A stretch of DNA of 56,937 bases from Dissophora ornata. Lineage: Eukaryota; Mortierellomycota; Mortierellomycetes; Mortierellales; Mortierellaceae. Position 1 is the first letter of the stretch, and each line of letters begins with the position of its first letter. Made by a program: the position numbers and the translations under genes. Shown here piece by piece: positions 33,801 through 43,700 of the stretch. The notes beneath the pieces were generated by a model. That model was not told the DNA's origin, searched no databases, and was given only the letters and a program-made list of their open reading frames with translations. The stretch is taken from assembly GCA_025201705.1 (NCBI GenBank), contig MU616683.1, forward strand, positions 1-56,937. The letters are read 5' to 3'.

Positions 33801-36800
33801 AATGGACAGACAGACGGTTGCGCTGTTGTCGAGATCAACGACGGAGTCTTTGCCTGGTGCCCCGAAAGTGCCCCCATCGAAACTGAGAAACAAAAGCACA
33901 TTCGCGAGAAAGAAGAGGCCAAGAAACAGAAAGAGGCCGAAGCGAAAGCCCTCAAAGCTGGAAAGCCTATCCCTGCTAAGAAAGAAAAGGAGGAGGTCGA
34001 CTACTCACCTACACTGACCAATATCAACCTCTCGATCACGAAAAATACCTTGACAGCCATTGTTGGGCGTGTCGGACAGGGAAAGACGTCGCTGCTGAGC
34101 GCCTTGATCGGAGACATGTACAAGCGCCAAGGTACAGTTCGTGTCAGAGGACGAATCGCGTATGTAGCTCAGCAAGCTTGGATCATCAATGCGACACTCA
34201 AGGAGAACATCACGTTTGGCCGCGAGTTTGACCAAGTGAAGTACGATTATATTGTGGCTGCCTCGGGTTTATTGCCCGACATTGACATGCTTCCTGCCGG
34301 AGACATGACCGAGATCGGTGAGCGCGGCATCAACCTGTCAGGAGGACAGAAGCAACGTGTCTCCCTTGCTCGCGCCGCCTATCAAGATTCTGACATCTAT
34401 CTTCTGGATGATCCTTTGAGCGCCGTCGATGCCCATGTTGACCAACATCTCTGGGAAAACCTGATCGGCCCCAAAGGACTTCTCAAGGACAAGACCCGTA
34501 TCCTGGTAACACATGGTATTCATCATCTCGAGCACGTCGACAAGGTCGTGGTGGTCAAAGATGGCGGTATTACTGAGAACGGAACTTACGACGAGTTGAT
34601 GGATGCCAAAAATGGCTTCTACCAGCTGATGGATGAGTTCTCTGTTAACTCCCGCAGGAACCGAAAGAAGAAGGCGGATGCCGGAGAGGCTCTCGAAGGT
34701 GAACTTGAAGAGATAAATGAGGAGCAGAACGATGCTGCCACTCAAAATGGTGATGAAAAGGAGGAGAAGCAGACCCCAAAAGCCCCTAAGAAGGATGAAA
34801 AAACTGCCGAGCTGATTGCTGCCGAGAAGATGGCGACGGGCCGCGTCTCTTGGGGCGTTTACGACATCTATCTCCGCGCTGCGTAAGTTGCCAAGCAAAG
34901 TGCCCTCTTTTTTTTTTTTTTTTCTGGACGGCGACGTGTGTTTTCTAACAGCTCAGGGCCGTTATGGTTTGCTCTCTGATTAGATCGTATCATTATTCGC
35001 TGCTTTGCGTATTTCTCTACATTGTTATGCAGGCAGCCCAGATTGGCACCAATCTTTGGTTAGAGCATTGGACAAGCACCTCCTCCAGCGGACAACGTTC
35101 GCCCGCGGAGTTTCTGGGAGTCTACGCCGCTATCGTCGTTGTCTACATGTGCTTGAACTTTCTTGTCACGTTTATCTTAATGGTGGTTGCTGCAGTCAGA
35201 GCGACTGCGAAGCTTCACGACGACTTGTTATCGGCCATATTACGCTTGCCTATGAGGTATGAAGTGACTTCAATGTTCGGTCAGGATGTTTGTAAGTTAC
35301 CTAATTTCATTTTACTGACACTTCTATTGTTGCACGCAACAGCTTCTTTGATACGACTCCGCTTGGTCGCATCGTCAATCGATTCTCTACCGACATCTTT
35401 GCGACGGACAACACCCTTCCCTGGGGCTTTATGAGTTTGCTCATGTACGGTGTCTCAGTCCTTGGTACCGTTGTAGTCATTGCCACAACGACCCCCATTT
35501 TCCTGGCCATGGTTCCTCCTCTTTTTTGTGCCTTTGTCCTCGTTCAAGGGTACTACATCCGTCCCTCGCTCAGCTTGCGTCGAATCGACTCCACAAGCCG
35601 GTCACCAGTTTATCAGCATTTCACCGAGACTCTTGTCGGTGTTTCGACCATCCGAGCCATGGGTGTTGGCGAAGGTTTCATTAATGAGAACGAGAAGAAG
35701 GCCACGATTTCTGCGAATGCGTTTTTCACCTACCAGATGGTTGCCCGTTGGCTGCAGATTCGCTTAGAAACTTTGGGAGCGCTCATCATCTTGAGTGCGG
35801 CCCTCTTCGCAGTCCTGAACCGAACCTTCTTGAATCCTAGCATGGTCGGTCTTGCCTTGTCTTATGCTCTGACTGTGACGCAGGACATCGCACTCCTAGT
35901 TCGCACATACTGCGATCTCCAAAACCAGTTGGTATCGGTTGAACGAATCGACGAGTACCTGCGCAAGAACTCTGAGGCTCCTGCTGGAATGCCCTCTGAC
36001 GCTGACTTGCCCGAGAATTGGCCTAACGCTGGCCGAATTGAATTTAAGAACTATTCAACACGTTATCGTCAAGGACTGGAATTGGTCGTCAAGAACATCT
36101 CTTTCGAGGTCCAACCTTCAGAGAAAGTGGGTATCGTCGGACGTACTGGTGCAGGCAAATCATCATTGACGCTAGCCCTTTTCCGCATTATCGAGGCAGC
36201 CAACAGTCACTGGGCCAAAGCCAGTCATAACGGCGAGGATTCCGAGGAAACTGAAGAAAACGCCACAGAGACTGTCGAGTTGGAAAAGGTCGAAATCGAG
36301 GAAGATGGTGGATCGATTTGGCTTGACGGCGTTGATATCTCTACAGTTGGTCTGAGCCGTCTTCGCAAGCATCTCGCTATTATTCCCCAGGACCCAACTC
36401 TATTCGCAGGAACTGTGCGCGAGAACTTGGACCCATTCGACGAACATGAGGATGCCGATTTGTGGGTGTCTCTGGAGCGCGCTCATTTGAAGGAGCACAT
36501 TTCTTCGCTCGCCGGTGGATTGTCTTTCAAGGTCTCGCAAAACGGAGACAATTTTTCCGTTGGTCAACGCTCCCTCGTGTGCCTTGCCCGTGCCCTTCTC
36601 CGCAAGACCAAGATCCTTGTCCTCGACGAGGCCACTGCCGCCGTGGACGTTGAGACGGACGAGTTGATTCAAAAGACAATCCGCGCGGAATTCAAAGACC
36701 GTACCATCTTGACTATTGCTCATCGAATCAAGACCGTCATGGACTCGGACAAGATTTTGGTCCTGGAGAAGGGTCACATCGAGGAGTTTGAGTCCCCTCA

Positions 36801-36879
36801 GACATTGCTACAGCGTACCGACTCGTTGTTCTACAAGCTTGCCCATCAAGCTGGCGAGGTTAAGCACGCAGACGACTAG
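30845..36879 (+). CDS. ABCC/MRP-type ABC transporter, copy 2
   Basis: Eight exons give 1558 residues: 30845-30880, 30999-31048, 31801-32925, 33035-33249, 33346-33567, 33664-34882, 34984-35256 and 35343-36879. The layout equals copy 1. NBD1 has GRVGQGKTS (about residue 684), LSGGQKQR and [12 protein letters not shown]2 has GRTGAGKSS (about 1313), FSVGQRS and LDEATAAVD. The first two exons encode MSASYCHDPEGW and GPTSQLRPDLTLCFEST, homologous to the N-terminus of copy 1, and splice to ILLGLPAILAIIAF. The second intron is 752 bases, by far the longest in the pair. It contains an ATG at 31751 that opens the same frame as exon 3 and could give a shorter N-terminus. Only the first intron position is shared with copy 1. 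The role is inferred to be export of conjugates alongside copy 1. Confidence 0.9.
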
Positions 36880-36988
36880 GAGGCGAAGATATAACATTTT
36901 CATTACTATAGACTATCTTCACAACAAGCTACAATTCAACAGCACAGTCCAAAATGATGACAACGGAATAAAAGCACTCGCCCGAACT

Positions 36989-38020
36989 TCAGCAACTATT
37001 TTTGGGTGGAGGAGGAATGAAAGCAAATGGATTAGCAAAGAAGGCGACCGATCCCTGGGATAGCTTTTGATACTGCTCGCTCGCTCTCCATGGGGCAATT
37101 TTAGGGTGCACTGCGACCGTCTCTCGCACCTTGCAAAGGGCCACAGACTTGTTGACGATCTCCATCAATTCAGATGCTTCGGGTTGCACAGCGAAGTGCT
37201 CAATCGCACAGGCCGTACGGATGTCGGCCAAGCTTAGCTATTTCAGTCACAAATATTGCAAGCAATTAGTGGGCTGATGGTCCGAGAGACATACACTCCT
37301 CGTCGTCTCTTGATGGTTGAAGAAGGATTGCGGTACCTTATTGCCAACGTAATGGCCATTGTTGCCGTTGTCTGCGAGGTGCTTCTCGTGGGTCTGGATC
37401 CAAGTTGGGAGTATACTGCTCTTGAAGAAATCCAGCTGCTTGGCCTTGACCTCAGGTAGACTCCAGGTCACCATCTGCGCAAAGTTTGCCTGGACGTGGG
37501 AGGACGACGAATGAAACACCTTGATCAAGCTTTCTTGGTATTCGTTGTCGCCCAAAAGGCCAAATTGTTTGGCAAGATAATGTTCGACCACAATAGCCTC
37601 AGAAAGCACTAAATCCTATTCATCAGTTCAAGGTTAGTCTTTATTCTAACGGAGCGGGGATATCGCTGCCGGGATTCGGCAAGGTTACCTCCCCATCCTC
37701 GGACGATATGTAGAGGATTGGCAGGACGTGGAATGGCGTACGGAGTTTCTCCTCTTGCCAGTTCTAACAATTTAAAACAACATTGTGAGCGAAAATATAC
37801 ACTCCAGTGAAAAACATGGCCAGTGGGCAGTGATTGTTAGACTTGCCTCTGGAGAAAGGTTCTCCCACTTGGCATCACCGTATGCCATGATTTCACGACC
37901 GGTGGATCCAACAGCATTTATGGGCCAGTACATGAACTTGAACGATGCCGGCGTGGACAACGAGATAGCAAGCTTGGCTGTATCATTGCGCTGAAAGTGT
38001 TTAGCGTCAGGTTGAATCAT
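36989..38020 (-). CDS. Sigma-like glutathione S-transferase, copy B
   Basis: Four minus-strand exons, 38020-37847, 37763-37689, 37615-37337 and 37237-36989, give 258 residues. GSTs attach glutathione to electrophiles. The N-terminal thioredoxin-like part has FKFMYWPINAVGSTGREIMA, placing Tyr31 where sigma-class enzymes have the catalytic Tyr, then LRTPFHVLPIL with the cis-Pro. The glutathione-binding Gln/Glu-Ser pair is SEAIVVEHYLA here, so the usual Ser is Ala90. The helical C-terminal domain follows, with NGHYVGNK and LSLADI as in copy A. Intron 1 is GC-AG (GCAAGT after GAG), the only junction that fits phase and homology. The C-terminus ends in a run of prolines. The stop lies 109 bases from the ABCC copy 2 stop. 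Only 174 bases separate it from copy A upstream, so its promoter must be short or overlap copy A. Confidence 0.82.
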
Positions 38021-38194
38021 TTTGGAAGAGTGAGGTGTTGCTGATACGAGTTGGTCGGAGAGGGGATGGTGGAACAAGAAGAGATGGGGTCAACTTCATA
38101 CACCCTCGGTATCTCAACAGATTCCGACAGACTGTCTAACGCCGCAAACTTAAAAATTTTGGTGGCAACAAATGCCAACTTTTTACTTTCAATC

Positions 38195-39281
38195 TCAGAT
38201 CGTGGGAACATCTTCTGTTCTATCACTCTTCGACTCTTCGGGGACCGCCGTCCGGGCATAGACGGCGACAGAACCGGACGCAAGGGCCTTGCATTCATCC
38301 GTAGCTCGCCATGCAGAAATTTCTGCATTCTGCTCCACGACCTCTTTGACCTTCCACAGTGTCTTGCTCTTCTGGAACTCCGCCGTGATAGCCTTTCCTG
38401 AGGGGAGATGGGAGAAATGGTCAATGACGTTGGCCAGATGGATATCTGCGAGGGATAGCTATGGTACCGCAAAGCAGCAAAAGTTTAGTATGGTGGAGTG
38501 AAAGTCAGGCGTCAAGGTCTCTCTTAGCTTGGATCATGCCTGTTTACCTTGTTACCGACATAGTGCCCATTCGAACCATTGGCCTTCAGGTGAAACTCAT
38601 GATCCGCAATAAAATTGGGTAGGCTCTTCTCCATGAAGCTCTCGAGTGCAACCTTTCGCTTGTCTTCATACGTCCATGTGACGTTCATGAAGGAGCGCTC
38701 ACGAAGGTAGTGGATGTTGTTGTAAATTCCTTTGATCGTGAGCTCTTCCCACTCGTTATTGCCAAGCAAGCCAAATTTTTTTGCGAGGTAGTGGTCAATG
38801 ACGATGGACTCTGTTATGAACACCTCCTACACACGGGCGGTTCTCAACGTGGCTTTTAGATTATAGAGCAATGTGTAGGTTTCTGCGCAACGACCGACGT
38901 ACGCTTCGCCGCAACTAGCTTACCTTTCCATTTGGGGCAATGACATTCAATATGGGCATTACTCCGAAGGGAGTTGGAAGTTTGTCGGTGCCCCACTCTT
39001 CATCCTAAAATGGGGACGTAGGACGAGAAACGTGAAGCAATGAGGTTGTATTACGATGGACCAAGAGATGTCGATCAAAGGTTGATGCACGTGGAACTCA
39101 CCAATGGGATTTGGTTGGACCAAATGGCCTTCCCATACGTCAAGATATCTCTTGGAGTAGCCCCAACCGAAGCCACATCCCAGTACAGCAGGCGGTACGA
39201 GACGCTGGGATCGGCAAGGATGCTTGCATTCTCCTCGGACGACGTCTCGCCTACGAAGGACCTTCTGGTTATGGCAGACAT
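38195..39281 (-). CDS. Sigma-like glutathione S-transferase, copy A
   Basis: Four minus-strand exons, 39281-39102, 39004-38924, 38826-38548 and 38458-38195, give 267 residues. The protein shows RLLYWDVASVGATPRDILTY with Tyr33 at the catalytic position, LPTPFGVMPIL with the cis-Pro, and TESIVIDHYLAKKFGLLGNN with Ser94 at the glutathione gamma-glutamyl site. The all-helical domain ends with WRATDECKALASGS and a charged tail. All introns are GT-AG, and all three positions and phases match copy B; exon 3 is 279 bases in both, which proves a tandem duplication. The cytosolic enzyme would supply glutathione conjugates for export by the neighbouring ABCC proteins; this coupling is an inference from position. 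An ATG further upstream in the same frame exists, but 39281 fits copy B in length. Confidence 0.85.
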
Positions 39282-39739
39282 GAAAGGAGATGGACGATTG
39301 GTTTTTGAGTGACAGCGTGCGTTGGAGGGTTGGGCAGGTGGAGTAGGAGGTGGTGAGCGTGCAGGCGGAGGGAGGTCCACGCATTTTATACGTTGTGGCC
39401 TGAACTCTATTTTGAAGAGACATCGAATGATGCACTCGCGTCCAGTGAACAGTGAACATGCGTGTGACCATTTCTGAACGTCCTTCCTGTAATCTACTGC
39501 GGGTGGCAGAGCATTGCCAACCTTTCTCACCTGTGTAGTGGATGCAATCCCACGCGATGTTTGAACTGTATTTAAATTATTCGATGAACAGCAATCGCAC
39601 AACGCGGACAGTACGTTCATGCAATGGCGTCTCTTGCCCCCCCTTACCTCATTTGCTCCTTTTTCCTTGATCTCCCTTGCCCCTGTTTTGGGTCCTTCGC
39701 GTCTTTCTCTCACTCTCCTCCTTCTCCCCCTCCCTCTCA

Positions 39740-39771
<32 letters not shown>

Positions 39772-40789
39772 CTTAATAAAGCGCACGCTGTTCCTCCCAG
39801 TCTCGCTCATTCAACCCATTCCTTCATTCCTCTAGCTGGACCCTGAATAACATAATGTGCATCAAATAAAGTCATCGTTCAACTGGGCAAATCTCTCGGT
39901 TGTTAGTCTTTTTTTGAAGCATTCGTAATCAGGAGCCCCCTCCCGACAATTCAAGGTCAATTGCAATGGACCGAGAAGTGTAAATCTAGTTTGTCCATCT
40001 CAGTCGCACCCGACCCCGTCTGTCTGTATCCTGCGCGGCTGTTAATTAATGCCCCCCAAGTGCGCGGATCGCCGATGCTGAGAGCCACCTAGGCGCAACT
40101 GACGCTATCCCTCAACCCCGCGCCGTGCAGTCTCTGACACTCTCTTGCGCTGGATCTCATCTGTTAACCTGCCACTCTCCAACCCCCTTCCAAGATTGTT
40201 GTTCTTTCTCTCTCTTTCTCTGTCTATTCCCTACACCCATCAATCCCACATTCGCAAGCTTGTTAATAACGGAGACGGGATTTTACAGGTTATTGTTGCT
40301 ACCTTTTTTTCCCTTTTGCTTTGTACTTCATCAAACATCAGCTCGTTTCTGTTGCGTCTTCTCTTTTCGTTCCGTCCCTGTCCGTTATTCATTGTCCGTC
40401 GTCCATCACCCAATCGCCAATGCGTCGCCTGTGAGGGCCTTGATTCTTGAATGGACCAAGACGCAGGAACCCATGAAGAAAGACAAACAAAATACCACAG
40501 ACATAACCGGTTTTACTACGACCCAACCTACAACGCTCAATTCAATTCTAGGGCAAAGGCGACTTGCTCAACTCTACGCGACTTTCATCTGATCGGTCCT
40601 CGTTTGATCAACTCATTCCTCCATTCCACCATCACCTCATTAGTCAACCTTGTGCCCCACCCACACCCTTTTTCTCTCTCTCCCCCCCCCCTCTATTTTC
40701 ACTGCTGAAACATACGCATTCACTCTTAAAAATCAGTTGTGAAATAGTGATTTCAATAGCCACCCGTTTAGTCCTCTGCTGACAAAGTC
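39282..40789. other. Divergent intergenic region, GST copy A and RasGEF gene
   Basis: This region contains the GST TATA box on the left, a (CT)n microsatellite of about 25 bases near 39740-39763 and C/T-rich leader sequence toward the RasGEF start. No gene was recognised. Confidence 0.45.
39383..39390 (-). promoter_or_regulatory. TATA box of GST copy A
   Basis: The minus strand reads TATAAAAT about 100 bases ahead of the start codon at 39281, a normal distance for a fungal TATA promoter. Confidence 0.45.
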
Positions 40790-43700
40790 ATGGTCCCGTT
40801 TCCCCAGCCCCGACCTCAATCCCCCCCACATGTTTCGCGACCCGACTCTCCCTCACCTGCTTCACCCGACGCCTCTTTGCCCGTCTCATTATCCGATTCG
40901 ATACTCCATGACGACAAAAGGAGCGCGTGCTTCACCTACTGCTCGCTTACCAGCCACCCGCATCACCGGCAAAGGCTTCGCCCGCATGGACAGGAACAAA
41001 GACAAACGCAGAAGCAGGAACAGGAGCAGGAGCAGAGGCAGGGGCAGAGATGCGACTATCCTTCTCCTCCTTGCACATTGCCCCCTGATCGGGCAAATGC
41101 GTACCAGAGAAGTGAACTATCTCTGCACCATGAACAGATCCAACAGATGCCTTCGCTGGCATCAATGCAGGAGCAGCGCGCTTTAAATAGTCATCAATGC
41201 AAGGAGGAGATCGGTGTTTCGACATGTATTCCACGCTCACCCGATCCAGGGTATTTGGAGGCATTCCATGCGTACTTTGCCTTGGGTCATATCAATCAGT
41301 CTGATGTTGCAGAATCACACTCAGAGCATGGTTCTCATACGGAGGATGAAGAGGACGACCGAGATCGCAAACATGGCGAAGAAAGGTACAATCAAAGGGC
41401 TCAATACTCAGTGACTTCACATATTGCCAGACAAAACTGGATGCATCATTGTTGCTGCTGTCCACACTGGAGGGGAACATACTGAAATCGGTAGCGTTTT
41501 TATAGAAATGTTACTGCAAGGGAGCGGAGGCGATCCCGCTCGATCTGTGGGCTTGTGTCTACAGAAACTCCGTTTGACTTTCCTGGACCAACCGAGGGCT
41601 CAGCGCTAGTCTCTCATGCAAACAATGGCACTGTCATCACACCGCCCCCACCGTCGCGCTGTCGCCATTCACCGAGGAGGAGGCACCACTCATGCGTGGC
41701 ACCGAACACAAAGGAGTTTCGAACACTCGCTACAATTTTTGGCTGGGTCACAACCTCTCCCAGCGCCTGGACGAAAGAGTCTTGTGGCCAAAGGACAGAG
41801 AAGGTAGAAGCACAGACTGAAAGTCCGCTTCAGTACTATCCCGTCAAACATCCTGCGGTTTTCGAGACCGATGATGACTCGGACCTGGATAGCAACTTTC
41901 CGCACGGCGCTATGATGGAGTGGGGCGCGTCATTTGAATCAAGGTAAAAGAATAAGGAGTGCCCAGAGATGGTGCATTGACAACCCTACGTGTTACTTGC
42001 GACTAATATCATCCTTTTTGAAACACATTCTAGATACTTTGATATCAATGACAGCTGTCTCCAGAGTCCAATCCATGATCTACGTGTCACAAATAACTCG
42101 ATTGAGCTTTTGAGTGACCTTGACGACTTAGGTCTGAGCCCCTCTTCAAGTCGCCAGGATCCTGCTCGTCAGCATGGAGCGGCCGTACCGCCGCTTTCTG
42201 ATATACAGTACGACATTCAACAGATATCGACTTTGGGACCAGAGATAATGCTCCCTAGATTGACACCCGCGTCAGCTAACGTCTCTATTGCTGAGCATCG
42301 CTACGGAAATTTTATGGACCCTCTTGCACCTGCAAACGACTCATGGCTGAACACTGAGCCAATTCTAGAGCAATCCCCGTTCGGACCACAACCTTTAATC
42401 ACTGGCACGTTCGTGAAGACAGGTCAGCGTCACGCAGGACAAAGATATTCGGTCCAGAGCTTCCCGCCTGATATCTTGTGCATGAATCAGTCTATTGTGC
42501 ATATTCAACACGGCCCTTCTTTCAAATGCACTAATGATCGAGCACCTCAGTCACCAATGTCGTGCAGTCAAGGAATGGACTCTGGCTACATGTCGCTTTC
42601 ATACAGCCTTCTCAGCCAGCCTGCTCTGACTCTTGTCACTGGTGCTGAGCAACATCCAATTGGGTCTCTGAACGATCAAACAAGCATTTCATTGCACCCC
42701 GTCAGACAGACAGGTCATCAGACCATCGGCATAGGCATATGCACGACTGCTGACGACAAGAAGCCCACATCCGAAGATGTAACAGAAGCATGCTCCGCGC
42801 CACTAATCCCCCCTCGCTACCCAGAAATTGATGCTCGTGTTTTTGATCGTACCGCGGATGAGGGTCCCGACAGCATTGTCTATGCGCCACTCGCGACACC
42901 TAACGACTCTCTCTCTAGCACACACGAACTGCGACCCATCATTGCTGCAACGATCGTCAAGTTGATTGAGAAACTGACTCATCAGTATGGGATGGGTAAG
43001 TTGCCTATGACAGTCATCGACAAAGAACTGACGCATTAATATCCCGCAACTAAGTCGCTTCTCTTTTCGTGACAGATTCCGGCTTCATGACCGACTTTTT
43101 CCTTACGTATAGACTGTTCATGTCGCCAGTTCAGCTGTGCAAGTATCTCATCCAGCGCTATTTATGGGCTCTGGAGCAGGAGACGGAGTCTCGGTGTGTT
43201 GTTCGAGTCCGGTGAGTTGCGTTTGATATCATGCATGTCGTACGGAGCAGCAAAGTGTAGTTTGAGGAGAATCTCTCCAAGATTAGTAGGATGCCGAAAA
43301 TTCATTCATATTTCCTCATGCTGTAGTACGTTTGTTGTGTTCCGGTATTGGATCAACAAGCACTTTGCAGATGACTTTTTGACCTCCAAATCACTCCGGT
43401 TTCAGATGGCGTCGTTCCTGAACGGGATGCGGTCCCATCCACTCGTGCAGGCTTCTGCGAGGGATTCTCGAATAATCCGCAGCCTCATTGACTTTTTCAA
43501 GTGCCAGAGACGATTCTACAAAAGCATCGCGGAGCATAGCCTGGCGGAAGAGCCCAGGCCTGAGCCTGGCGCCACGCTGGAGCAGAAAGGCAGTCAAGAG
43601 GAGCCACAAGGAACCAGTGGTGTTAGTCATGCGCGTCCTGTAAATAACGATCTGAAAGCTGGTGAGGTGGAGCGTCTAGCGATATCATCTATACGGCGAA

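Noticed and set aside
43202..43217. tRNA B-box-like GTTCGAGTCC
   Set aside because: It lies inside RasGEF coding sequence and no A box or cloverleaf can be formed around it.
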